Origin: Epiperipatus broadwayi
Taxonomy: Eukaryota > Onychophora > Udeonychophora > Euonychophora > Peripatidae
Assembly (NCBI GenBank): GCA_028023455.1
Contig: JAQFVV010000112.1
Coordinates: 374,001-438,000, forward strand
Direction of reading: 5' to 3'
DNA: 64,000 bases
The notes beneath the pieces were generated by a model. That model worked only from the letters and a program-made list of their open reading frames with translations. It was not told the origin of the DNA and did no database searches. How positions within the stretch are numbered: position 1 is the first letter of the stretch; each line of letters starts with the position of its first letter. A program made the translations under genes and the position numbers. Below are positions 24,026-34,816 of this stretch, piece by piece.

Positions 24026-24897
24026 AAAAAAACCCCGTCTTACAAATAATTTATCATTTCATCTAGTTAATTTTGGCTGCCAAAAAAAGTTGCTACATTT
24101 TTAATATCTAAATATATATAGATGTGTGTGTGTGTATAATGTTACCCAAAGTTTTGGGTATAGGTTTGTGCAATAGTCTTCATCTAGGATTCAAATTCTC
24201 AGTTGGGTGCATAGAACTGAGAATTTATAGAGAAACCGTAGGATTTCAGGCTTTAGCTAATTCAGCTATTATCTGTAAAATCGAACATAGTTTAAATGCA
24301 ATATTAAATCACTTCAATTTAATCCACAAATGTCAAACTTTCTGCACTAACAACTTTGCTAGTAATCATTTTAGATAAATATATGAATGGTTATTACTAA
24401 TTGTTTATTAGACCAGATATTCTCGTATTATTTCTAACCCAGATATAATCTTTATATTTATTTAAAGATTAATATATCTTGTATTTATTAAGCTCCACCA
24501 CATGATATTCTTATATAACTGTCCATCTTTTCTTGTGTAATATCTTGTAATTTTCATTGCATGCAAGATTTGTCAGCCAAATGCGGATACATATTGTCAG
24601 TGGTGCTTTTGTTTCTATTATAAACCGTGAATGCTGTTTGATATAATAATTTGTTTGGATTAAATGAGCAGAAAAGATAATAGAAGAAATCATTAAAGTA
24701 AGTGGTAAATCATGGATTGGTATATATAAACCCTGATATAAAAATAAGTAAAATAACTTACCTATTCCAATTCAAAAAAGAAGACATTATTAACTTAGCT
24801 AGCCATTTTATGCATTAGGAGTGGTAATGCATTACATTACTCTTACAAAATGCAAACTAAAAGAATCTTATGATACTTTGTTTAGTATAGAAAGGTA

Positions 24898-25603
24898 AGT
24901 GTAACCATGGTCTTAGTGTTCTTAGGAGTAATGATATCCATGTTTAGTATCTTTAGAAGTATGACAGCCATGCCTAATGCTCATGGGATTGATATCTAGA
25001 CTTAAAAAAATTATAGGATTATGACATCTGGGCTTAGTGATATTTAGATGTAATGTTCATAAGAATAAAACTTCTTAGAAGATTAGTGTTATTATGAGTA
25101 TGACATTTAGACTTAGTGTCCACAGGAGTATTACACATGCATTTAATGAAAACCTGAGTATAAGATTCCTAGAATTATGGCACCTGAGTTTACTATCCTT
25201 AAAAATAAGAGATTTGGGCTTTGTGTTTGTGGGACTATTTGGGCTTCATGTCTGTATGATTATGATAAATGTCTTAGGGATTGATAGGAATATGAAATTT
25301 GATCTTACTATCCATAAGAGCATAATAATACTCATGTTTAGAGTTCATAGCAGTTTGACTTTAGGCTTAGTGTCCATATAAGAATGATATCTAGACTTGG
25401 TGTTATAGTAGTATGACATCTGGGCTTAGTGCCATAGGAGTATAATATAACACTTGAGCGAGTATATCATTTGTGTTTGGTGTCTACATGATTATAATAC
25501 CTGGTCTTAATGTCCATAGGAGTATGGCATTTGGTCTTAGCCTTCATAGGAGAATGATACCTGAGCTTAATGTCCATAAGAATATAATATCTAGGCTTAA
25601 TGT
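24898..25603. repeat. ~33-bp minisatellite, ~20 diverged units
   Basis: The unit is approximately 'TTAGTGTCCATAGGAGTATG' followed by 'ACATCTGGGC'. It recurs across ~700 bp with substitutions and small indels, which rules out a CRISPR array (no constant repeat or spacers). A 95-codon frame at 25094-25381 is a by-product of the repeat. Confidence 0.75.
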
Positions 25604-25802
25604 GACACCAATAATATGATGCAGCCAAGTCTGCATCATGTTACAATTGTATTTGTTTTTAATTTTTTACAATCAGTGCATTAACACTATCATGCTGTTA
25701 ATCCTTTTGCTAAAAATAGTTTTATTTTAAGGATTTGGATTGTTTATAGGCTTTCTACCTGAAAGAAAAAAAATACTTGTTGTCTGAAAATATTTTGAAA
25801 TT

Positions 25803-25870
25803 CATCCAGCCTGGAATCAAACTCATAGATTTGATACATTAGACAGATGCACTAATTACTGCACTGTGAG
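25803..25870 (-). mobile_element. tRNA-like SINE relic
   Basis: The minus strand reads GTGCAGTAATTAGTGCATCT (A-box region) and AGTTTGATTCCAGGC (B-box) with normal tRNA spacing. The acceptor stem is not closed. Confidence 0.5.
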
Positions 25871-26227
25871 GTTTTCTATTTAATGTAGACTAATCAATTT
25901 CTTTATTATATGTTTTTATGTAGAGAGAGGGTGTATTTTCTAGCTAACAATGGAAAGTTACTTATTTATGAAACAATAATTGAATGAGTTAATAGTATTG
26001 GCTGCAAGATATTTACCTGAAAAAAATCTTAAGCTCATTAAAAAATGTTCACATACTCCCAAAATGGCCACATGACCACTCATATTTGGACCTAGTTCAT
26101 GGGCATGATAGATAGATAGATGAATATACCAACTTTCCCACCACAAGACCCTAATTTATACAAAAACTTATTTTAAAAAAATGTTTTTATTTAAGGATTA
26201 ATGCACTAAAAAGCAATATATATATAT

Positions 26228-26405
26228 GGGACCATAATTTTGATTGTAAATTACACTTAAAAAACATGGTGCATCCCTAAATTAATTAATTCAAACAATA
26301 ATAGACTATTTAGTTTGTTCACAAACTATATTGCTTGAATTAATTAATTTATGGATGCTCCATAATTTTATTTAAAGTTATATATAACTAACAGAATTAT
26401 GATCA
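26228..26405. mobile_element. Palindromic MITE
   Basis: Near-symmetric arms meet around 26315. The inner parts GCATCC..TAAATTAATTAATT and AATTAATTAATTTATGGATGC are nearly perfect, and the outer parts (CATAATTTTG / ATAATTCTG) are diverged. No coding frame. A TA run precedes it. Confidence 0.55.
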
Positions 26406-27439
26406 ATGAAAAAATATTTTTTATGTTTTAATGCAAGAGTCTGCAAAGTAAATAAAGGCATTTTTAAAAAATATTATATGTATAGGTTTTGTTTATCTAA
26501 TAAAATTGTTTAAAATTAGTTGCAAGATTTTTGTTGTTTTGAAGGCAGTATTTTAAAAAAGCAAGTTTTATATAAAATCCAAAGGAAAATTAAGACTTCA
26601 TTCTTCATTTTTTTTCTATTTTAATTAAATATAATTTTCATACAATTAAATAAATGTTTTTTAATATATATATATCGCCATCTATTGCACAAGACTAAAA
26701 ACTTTCTAGATCACTTTGAATATAATCTAAAATGCTGTCCACTAACGCTGTTAGCCAGACAATCCTGATATATTGTATTGATATCAAAATCAAATGTGTA
26801 AAACTAAATTAAAAATGGATTATAAGATTTTGTTTTTGTTAGATCATTGGTTTAAAAAAGCAAATTTTATATGAAGTCTTCAAAGGAAAATGAATTTCAC
26901 TCTTCATTTCCTTTTATTTTAATTAACTGTAAATAAAAAAATTTCCTCAATTTAATGAACAACTTTTTCTTAAAAATATAGTAGTAATTATTGTGCCTAA
27001 CTAAAAACTTATGGAACCAATTCAATTGAAGTTTGAACTATGACCTGCCAACCTTTATAGGCTTATCAACCCTGAAAGATTGCATTGTTATATTGCACTG
27101 ACATTGAAAATAAACATAAGTACCAAAATTTGAAGAAAATCAGTTTGGCAGAAGAGGTTAAAACTCAATAACAAGATTTGACCCAAATAAACAGAGGTTC
27201 TAAGTTAAATAAAAGCATTTAATAAAATAACACATAACTGGAGAATACCAATATTGCATAAATAGCCTGAATTCTTAACTACATCATTGATTATGTTTTT
27301 ATTTAAGGCACAAACAAAGTTTGAGTTAAAATAATGTATGATGAAATATGAAAAGATTTACATTTTTTAATGTTTGGGTGGGTGCACATAAAATAAAGAT
27401 TAAGTGATAACTATTAGAAGATGGTATAAATATCTAATA

Positions 27440-27608
27440 ATGAATAATATTTCTGTATTGTAATTTTCACTACACTATTCTCATGTAAGATCAGGACTAG
27501 TTTCTATCCATTTTAACACCTTGTAGGTTAAAAGCAGATAAAAATGAGTCCCTACTTTGCTTGAGAGTAGTGTTATGAAAATTACACTACAGAAATATTA
27601 TTCATTAA
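27440..27608. mobile_element. Palindromic MITE
   Basis: AATGAATAATATTTCTGTA at the left is matched by TACAGAAATATTATTCATT at the right, and the interior (ACACTATTCTCATG / TTGAGAGTAGTGTT) also pairs. About 170 bp in all, with almost no loop. No coding frame. Confidence 0.65.
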
Positions 27609-27639
27609 GTTGATAATTTCTACTTCTTATGGAAGTAAT

Positions 27640-27790
27640 ATAATTTTTTACTTCTTTTCTTATGTATTGATTTATATTATAACATATACCATTTACACCT
27701 TCTTAGCCACTTTATCAATACTTTTATTTGTATTAAACTAACAGTTTTGACTGTCCTGCAGTCATCATCAGAGCTACAATATTCAAATAT
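27640..27790 (-). mobile_element. PLE 3' tail
   Basis: The minus strand begins with a hammerhead-like motif (27741-27778) and runs on through TTTAATACAAATAAAAGTAT and AAGTGGCTAAGAAGG, a tail layout like that at 5428. No PLE coding sequence remains on the upstream side. Directly adjacent is the 478-bp hammerhead repeat. Confidence 0.45.
27741..27778 (-). ncRNA. Hammerhead-like motif, G12 lost
   Basis: Minus strand: CTGATGA core, stem II GACTG/CAGTC with loop CAGGA, then AAAAC where GAAAC is required. The preceding C makes the lost position a CpG, so CGAAA has become CAAAA. Predicted inactive. The motif otherwise matches the type I layout found in PLEs. Confidence 0.55.
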
Positions 27791-28077
27791 ATAATTATAC
27801 AAATAATGCACTTATCCACATATTGATATACATATGTATTTAATGGATGCTGTCCTATACATGAGGGGTCAGAGTGACTTCAGGTCAACATGGGCATGGC
27901 AATAATATTAGCATCAGCATGGGATTTGAGTTCTCATCATCAGATTTTCAGTGATATGGATGGCTGAAAAGTTGGAGGTTGTAGTGGATTGAAGCCTGTC
28001 CATTAAAGTATGAAGATTTGCTATCTTAATATAAACTGAGCATTGATTATATATATATGTGTGAGAGATGATAGTCT

Positions 28078-28124
28078 GGACCAATTGATGAGTGCTGGTT
28101 TAGCACGAAATACGTATACTGGTG
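28078..28124 (+). ncRNA. Hammerhead ribozyme, unit 1
   Basis: Stem I 5' strand ACCA(A); core UUGAUGA (28085-28091) where CUGAUGA is canonical; stem II GUGCU/AGCAC with GGUUU loop (28092-28106); GAAA (28107-28110); helix III palindrome AUACGUAU (28110-28117); cleavage expected after A28118; stem I 3' strand UGGU. One fault: C3 to U. Helix III has only two intramolecular pairs, so a dimer or the ACGU tetraloop form is likely, as in PLE hammerheads. Confidence 0.75.
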
Positions 28125-28209
28125 ATTATTAATCTTTTCTACATATGTTTGGTCATGTGTATCGGTTGTATGAGATAGTGTGGATAGTTTAAGAGTGCTT
28201 GAAAATCTG

Positions 28210-28220
28210 AGTTCAAATCC
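28210..28220 (+). promoter_or_regulatory. B-box-like site, unit 1
   Basis: AGTTCAAATCC fits the Pol III B-box (GGTTCGANTCC) closely, with a GAG/CTC mini-stem around it as in a T arm. An A-box candidate (TGGATAGTTTAAGAGTG) lies ~35 bp upstream. Eleven bases alone can match by chance. Confidence 0.35.
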
Positions 28221-28555
28221 TCTATACTTACAATTAAGCTCCCAGGTTTGTGAAGAGTGCCTGGTTTCAAATATTTACATATTAAGCTTGTATCCTGTTC
28301 ATCCCTCTTATATGTATTTAATGGATGCTGTCCTATACATGAGGGGTCAGAGTGACTTCAGGTCAACATGGGCATGGCAATAATATTAGCATCAGCATGG
28401 GATTTGAGTTCTCATCATCAGATTTTCAATGTTATGGATGGCTGAAAAGTTGGAGGTTGTAGTGGATTGAAGCCTGTCCATTAAAGTATGAAGATTTGCT
28501 ATCTTAATATAAACTGAGTATTGATTATATATATGTGTGAGAGATGATAGTCTGG

Positions 28556-28600
28556 ACCAACTGATGAGTGCTGGTTTAGCACAAAATACGTATATTGGTG
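28556..28600 (+). ncRNA. Hammerhead ribozyme, unit 2
   Basis: Stem I ACCAA/UUGGU is perfect (28556-28560 with 28595-28599). Core CUGAUGA at 28561-28567; stem II GUGCU/AGCAC (28568-28582); then AAAA at 28583-28586 instead of GAAA; helix III palindrome as in unit 1. One fault: G12 to A, in a former CpG. The two units carry different single faults, so their common ancestor had a complete core. Confidence 0.75.
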
Positions 28601-28689
28601 ATTATTAATCTTTTCTACATATGTGTGGTCATGTGTATCAGTTGTATGAGATAGTGTGGATAGTTAGTTGAAGGGTGCTTGAAAATCTG

Positions 28690-28700
28690 AGTTCAAATCC
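28690..28700 (+). promoter_or_regulatory. B-box-like site, unit 2
   Basis: Same AGTTCAAATCC and flanking GAG/CTC stem as in unit 1, followed ten bases later by the end of the array. Confidence 0.35.
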
Positions 28701-28721
28701 TCTATACTTATAATTACACAA

Positions 28722-29609
28722 TATAAACAAAAATAATTATACATTTTAATCTGACCTTTATAAATAAACATTTCCCATTTTATTACTTTAGCTTTTAAAT
28801 AATTTTATCAATATTTTATATTAATTTATTTTATATCACTTTATTTTATTTTTGTAAATATTATTTAATATAATAATTATAACTTTAACATTTATTTTAC
28901 TAATTAATGCATATTATTATCATTTTTTTATATTATAAAATCAACTTCTAATCTTGTCTTATTTTTATTAAATATTTCTATCAATTAACTTTACCCACAT
29001 TACAAATTATTTTTTATTTTTTATTACAAAAAATTACCTACTTCTTGTTAATTCTATTTCCAAACCCCAACTGACAAAAAAATTCAAAATTTGTACTTGT
29101 TTAACACTCTCTCTATTGTTATTTGCTTTAACTTTTTTTTTTTAACCTTTTCAAATTTTAATTATTATTAACAATTATTTATAAAATTATTGTTCTTACC
29201 CTGAAATCCCTATTAAGACTTGGTTTTATACTCTTAATCAAGAGCAACATTTGATGAGAATTCAACTGATTTCTTGCAGCATGAGTGTTGCTATTAATCA
29301 GTCCTGACATCAGCTATTCAAGAATTTGATTATGGGCTCTGCCTTGTTTGTCAATTAACATTAAGCCAAAAGGTTTTAGTTATATTATCACCAAAATTGA
29401 TATTTAACTGTAATATCAAATTAGGCATGGCAATTCTATTTAAATAGAAACTGTGTTGCTATGTTTTTGTAATCTCAGCTGGTATTTTGGACAACTGATT
29501 ATGCTAGTTTTTATTGACAGAAACATATATCTTGCAATTAATTACTTCATTTTTTATCAAATGTCACATGAAAGATTATACATTTATGTATAGAGCACAA
29601 TAAATAATA
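28722..29609. other. No gene seen
   Basis: AT-rich DNA without coding potential or clear repeat. Confidence 0.5.
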
Positions 29610-29616
29610 TTAATAG

Positions 29617-29689
<73 letters not shown>

Positions 29690-29692
29690 ATA
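29610..29692. repeat. (TA)n microsatellite
   Basis: A long TA run directly precedes the left end of the foldback element, which appears to have inserted in it. Confidence 0.9.
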
Positions 29693-30386
29693 TTGTAACA
29701 GATACACAAATATATATTACCTGAGATATTTCAAGAACTGTTAAAAATATTCAGAGAAAAAATAATGTTTTATTTTTATTATTAATGAAAAAGACTGTCC
29801 ATTTAATAAATAAAGAGAGTTTAGAATAGATCAAAAGTCAGGAAAAATAGAATTCTATAACTGAGACTCCAGTTGAAATAAAAGAAAAAATAGAAGAGGG
29901 AAAAATATAATTAAAATATAATGTAGTTAAAAATAAAATATGAATTGTAAAGAAGTAACAAGAAAATTGTAATGTAAATAAATGTACAGAATTATTGTCT
30001 AAATTATTTAATTAGAGAAAAATACAATCCAATCAAAGATTAAAATAATTTTGTAAATTATCTAATCAAGAAGGGATTATATTTTTCTGGAAAACAGTCA
30101 TAAATTAGATAATTAATACTGTAATTAATTTTATAATTAAAATAAAAGAAAAAAATTGGAAAACTGATTAATATGTGGGTGAGCACAGGCAGTGGTTTTA
30201 TCATACTAAATTTTTATTAGAATTATTTTTGCTGTTCTGGTGTTATTTTGATTCTGATCCTGTTAATCAATTTAGCTGCTGCTATTTCTATTAATTTCTT
30301 CTGAATTATCATCTGCTGATTTTTAAGACTTTTTCATTGAGAATATATAATTCTATATATATATTTAGCTGTGCCTGATGTATGTT

Positions 30387-30389
30387 ATC

Positions 30390-30423
<34 letters not shown>

Positions 30424-30426
30424 GAT
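30387..30426. repeat. (AT)n hairpin in left arm
   Basis: ATCTGC and GCAGAT flank ~28 bp of AT, a perfect cruciform candidate. The right arm has only a short version near 32440, so this expanded after the arms formed. Confidence 0.75.
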
Positions 30427-30904
30427 GCCCTAACATCATCATGCAATGCTAAACTTGAACAGAGTGTTCATTTGGTTTTCATCACCCAGTCCTATGCATT
30501 TGATAGCATGAAATATGACTAAAATCCTTGATCTGTTATTGCTGAAACATTCCCATCATTATTGAAGACTACTGATGAATAAGACCATGAAGATATATGA
30601 TATATGTTGCCACAGAAAGAACAAGTGACAAGTCATTAAAAGAAACCAGGAAATCTTTTTAAGAATACCATCCATGAACTTTCAAAACTGTCAAGAAGAT
30701 GGGTGATCACTCCAGTAAAAATGTAAAAAAATGAAGATTAATATGGGGAATTAATTAAAAGTCTAGATATGTAAATGATATACAGGGGTAAGATTTCATT
30801 CTCTTAATGAAGTTCTGTAAATTAGAAATGATTAAATTCTTACTACCTAATTTAAAGTAGAGTTAACTATACTGAATAACTCTGTAACTAGTTTAATGTA
30901 GTTT

Positions 30905-31029
30905 TATTTTTTTATTTTTTTTTTTCATATGTCATAGCATCGACCGGGACGTTAACCCACAACCATCTGCAACCAACTACCTGCTTGCAAAGCAGCTGCG
31001 ATGACCTCTCGGCTAACAATGCTTGACAT
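30905..31029 (-). mobile_element. tRNA-derived SINE in one foldback arm
   Basis: The minus-strand segment 30937-31022 is 86 nt. It has GCAT/ATGC acceptor ends, a D-arm-like GCCGAGAGGTCATCGC, an anticodon-like hairpin (CTGCT/AGCAG), a long variable region and a B-box GGGTTAACGTCCC. The length and long variable arm resemble Leu/Ser tRNAs. An A-rich tail follows on the same strand. The right arm lacks it, so it inserted later. Confidence 0.6.
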
Positions 31030-33791
31030 TTTTTGTAAATAAATATATGCTAGTTTGGTCTAAATTCTCTTTGTATCCCACCATCTAACATTTGATTAAG
31101 ATAAAATTTGTCTGTTATATTGTTTTTATTTAAATAGGCATTGTCTGTCTAAGTTAGATAAGTTTCTTGTTCATTTGAGCTAGTTGTGGAATTAAGTGCT
31201 TGGAGCATTTAAAATCTTGTGGTATTCCAGTTAAATTGGTTGGATGTACCTAGGGGTTTATGCCCAGTGTAAATAAAAGTATCCACAGGAGTGGTACTTT
31301 GCTTCTAGCAGTTGTGGAGCAAGTGCAACAGTTTTGAAATGTGACTGTGATTTGTGTATTTATAGACAATCTTAGTCTGACTGTTGGTATAATTAATATG
31401 TAAGTTATTGACCATATTAACTTCTCTGCTTGTGTAATAGTGTTTCAAATCTATAAATTATTGTAAAATTTAAAAATAATTTATCTATGTGTCACCATTT
31501 ATAACATAACTACCCTTTTTATACTATTTTTAAATTTTACAATAATTTATAGATGTTAAACACCATTACACAAGCAAAGGAGTTAATATTGTCAATATCT
31601 TACATATTAAAACCATACTAATGGTCAGACCAAATTGTATATAAATGCATAAACTGTGGTTACCTTTTAAGACCATTGTGCTCACTCCACAACTGCTAGA
31701 AGCAAAATTCCAAACCTGTGATACTTTTATTTATAGTGGAGATAAATCCCCAGGCACCATCCACCAATTTGTTTGGAAAACCAAAAAAGATTGTAAATGA
31801 TCCAAGCATTTCCACACTACATCAAATGAACAAGAAACTTACCTAACTTAGGCTATCAGATAATGCATATTTAAACACAAACAATATAATTGACAAATTT
31901 GATCTTAATCAAATTTTATATAGTGAGGTACAGACAGACAGAATTTAGGCCAAATTAACACATTTATTTACAAAAAAAAAAAAACAACATTATAATAATA
32001 ATAATAATAAAAAAAAAAAATTACCTTAAACTAATTAGTTAAATCTATTTTAAACTAGATAGTAAGAATTTAATCATTCTAGTTTACAGAAGTTCATTTA
32101 CATCCAGACTTTGAATTCATTTCCCATATTGAGCTAGGTTTTTCTATATGTTTACAAGAATGATCACCCTGTCTTTTTGACAGTTTTGAGAGTTGTGGCA
32201 TTCTTGAACAGGTTTCCCAATTTTTTTTAATGGCTTGCCACTTGATTTTTCTGGGGCTGCATATATCTTCATGATCTTATTCAGTGGTAGTCTTCAATGA
32301 TGGTGGAAATGTTTAAGCAATTGCAGGTCAATGATTTTTATTCACATTTCAGACTATCAAATCCACAGGAACCGGATTATGAAAATCAAATTAACAACCC
32401 ATTATGAGTTTAACACTGCATAATGATATCAGCATATCTGCATAAATAGCTACAAATCACTGAAGGATAAATTATACATTCGATAAAATAAAAAAAAAAT
32501 CAGCAGAAATTAATAGAAATAGCAGCAGACAAATCAGATTAACAGGATCAGAATCAAATATCAGAATAACAGCTGAATAATTCTAATAAAAACTTATAAC
32601 CTTTATACCCTTGACAAAACCATTGCCTGTGCTTGCCCATATCATTAATCAGTTTTTCATTTTTTTTCTTTTTTTAATAAGTTAATCCTTTTATTTTATT
32701 TTAATTACAACATTAACTACAGTATTGATTATTTAAAATCATCACTGTTTTCTAATAAAGCAATCTTTTCTTGATTAGACAATTTACAAAATTATTTTAA
32801 TCTTTAATTTGATGTATTTTTCTCTGATTAAATAATTTTAGACAATAATTCTATACAATTACTTACATTACAATTCTCTTGTTCTTTCTTTACAATTAAT
32901 GTTTTAGATTAAATTATTTCACCAAGTAACTTTATAATCTTTAAGTTACCCTTATACAATTAGTTTTATTTTCATTATATCCCATAAAATTTTGAAATTT
33001 GTATCTTTATTTAAAAAAGAAAGATAAATCATTTCCTTCAAATAGTTCATTAAAATTTTTAACTACATTATACTTTAATTATATTTTCCCCTCTTCTATT
33101 TTTTCTTTTATTTCAACTGGAGTCTCGGATATAGAATTTTATTTTTCCTTTTTATTTCCTGACTTTTGATCTATTCTAAACTCTATTTATTAAACTGACA
33201 GTCTTTTTCGTTAATAATAAAAAAAATTTTTTTTCTCTGAATATTCTTAACATACCTTTAAATATCTTATGTAACAGTTATATTTAGGCATCTGTTACAA
33301 TATATTGAATTAGATTTATTGAATTTACATATATTGATATATCTAGCTTTGGGCATTATTAGCTTTATATTGGATTAAATATTTCCATGGATTATTATAA
33401 TAAAGAATAGAAATGAAATCATGTCCATGTGATATGTTGCCTAGAAACTATCAATTACTGCTAATTGATAATCCCTGAGGCCAAACAAGTGTTTTTATTA
33501 ACATATATAAAGAATAATTGCTACAGTAGTGTACTTAATTGTAAGTTTTAATGCAGATGCTTAGCTGATGTTTTCTATTGAAACCATTTGTCTTTTGAGT
33601 CTTTATTGAACTTTTTATTTTTAATTTTAATTTTCTCAACAGTGAGATGAGGTGTTATTATATTGTAATTATTATCAAATGATATGCATGTTTATCAAGT
33701 CAAATTTTCAAGATTTGTTACACACTCCTGTAAAGCTTACTATAAATCAAGAGTTTTAGAGAAAAATATTTATCAAATGCATTTATCAATT

Positions 33792-33792
<1 letters not shown>

Positions 33793-33840
<48 letters not shown>
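33793..33840. repeat. (CA)n(TA)n microsatellite
   Basis: A CA run passes directly into a TA run. A frame that reads through it is not a gene. Confidence 0.9.
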
Positions 33841-33842
<2 letters not shown>

Positions 33843-33848
33843 AAACCT

Positions 33849-34291
33849 TTAGAAACCAATCAACACTTAGACAATTCCAATATAAATAACAATCAACAAT
33901 CTCAAACTGGTGTCAAGGCAATCTTTTAACAATAAAGATGGAAGCCACCTTTATTTATGGTTCCATACATTTATATAGACACTAAAGATTGCAACTTGAC
34001 TACAGAGATTGAAAATATTGATATAAAGAAGTTTAAATAAATCTCCTTGAACAGGTAAATATAACCTATTCTGAATGCAGACTAATAAATAGTCAATTAT
34101 AAAATTACAAATTGCAATTATAATTTTCAAATTGCGCACAAAGTATTAGTAAAATAATAAATGTAATAATTCTCAAGACCAAGTGAATTTGTAAGTAACC
34201 ATTAGAAACCAGCCAACACTTAGGCAATCCCAATATAGATAACAATCAACAATCTCAAACTGTTGTCAAGGCAACCTCCTTTTAACAATAT
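33849..34291. repeat. ~88-bp direct repeats 354 bp apart
   Basis: TTAGAAACC..CAACACTTAG at 33849-33935 recurs at 34203-34291 with about 90% identity, including ACAATCAACAATCTCAAACT. The 267 bp between hold no gene. This may be a remnant of two SINE copies or of short terminal direct repeats. Confidence 0.65.
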
Positions 34292-34584
34292 ATATGAATT
34301 GTGTGTGAAGATTTTATGGTACAAGATTCAAATGTAATTTTAAAATTTTTGCAACGTATGTTGATGCTTCCTATCATTATTATTGTTTCACATTTTGGTT
34401 AGATCTCATACCAATTACCACAGCATCTTCTATCCACAGCATCTTCTATACTATGAAGATGACTGCAGACAAAATCCTGCCAAATAAATATATAGACATG
34501 AAGAACTTGAAAAGTATATTTACATGTATACAAGTGTTTCTTTAGAAACAATATAATAAAAACATGTGATACTTTATATTTTTT

Positions 34585-34816
34585 AAATTAGTCAATTTTT
34601 TTTTTACAATTCATTGTAATAATAACAAAATAAAACTTCTCTGCTTTTATCATTTCTAACATGTAATATCTTTACTTTTTATCCATTAGTAAATACCATT
34701 AAATTAGTCAAATTTTTGTTTACAATTCATTGTAATAATAACAAAATAAAGCTTTTCTGCTTTTATCATTTCTAAAAATGTAATATCTTTACTTTTTATC
34801 CATTAGTAAATACCAT
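34585..34816. repeat. 116-bp tandem duplication
   Basis: AAATTAGTCAA starts at 34585 and 34701. The two copies differ at only a few positions. Confidence 0.85.

Larger units (their letters stand above)
27803..28708 (+). mobile_element. Retrozyme-like 478-bp direct repeat
   Basis: Unit 1 starts ATGTATTTAATGGATGCTGT at 27834 and unit 2 at 28312, giving a period of 478 bp; unit 2 stops after ~400 bp. The units are about 97% alike by eye. Each holds a type I hammerhead ribozyme and, ~100 bp later, a B-box-like AGTTCAAATCC. TATAATTATACAA (27790-27802) and TATAATTACACAA (28709-28721) flank the array with one mismatch, a possible target duplication. Tandem units with one ribozyme each are the signature of retrozymes, small non-autonomous elements thought to move through circular RNA. 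Open frames here are spurious. Confidence 0.7.
29693..33300. mobile_element. 3.6-kb foldback element
   Basis: Left arm 29693-31478 and right arm 31525-33300 are reverse complements over ~1.78 kb, with a ~46-bp centre. Ends are TTGTAACAGAT and ATCTGTTACAA. Matching pairs were followed at the ends, at ~30200/32600, at ~30800/32050 and at the centre. Arms have diverged by substitutions, TA expansion (30387-30426) and one SINE insertion. No open frame of note, so it is nonautonomous. TIR-only foldback elements depend on a transposase elsewhere. The superfamily is not recognisable. Confidence 0.8.

Noticed and set aside
25094-25381. 95-residue open frame
   Set aside because: It lies wholly within the ~33-bp minisatellite and has no independent support.
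24898-25603. Possible CRISPR-like array
   Set aside because: Units vary throughout and there are no constant repeats with unique spacers; the DNA is eukaryotic.
30937-31022. Functional tRNA gene
   Set aside because: The B-box is altered, the anticodon loop is irregular and an A-tail follows; it is a SINE or tRNA retrocopy.
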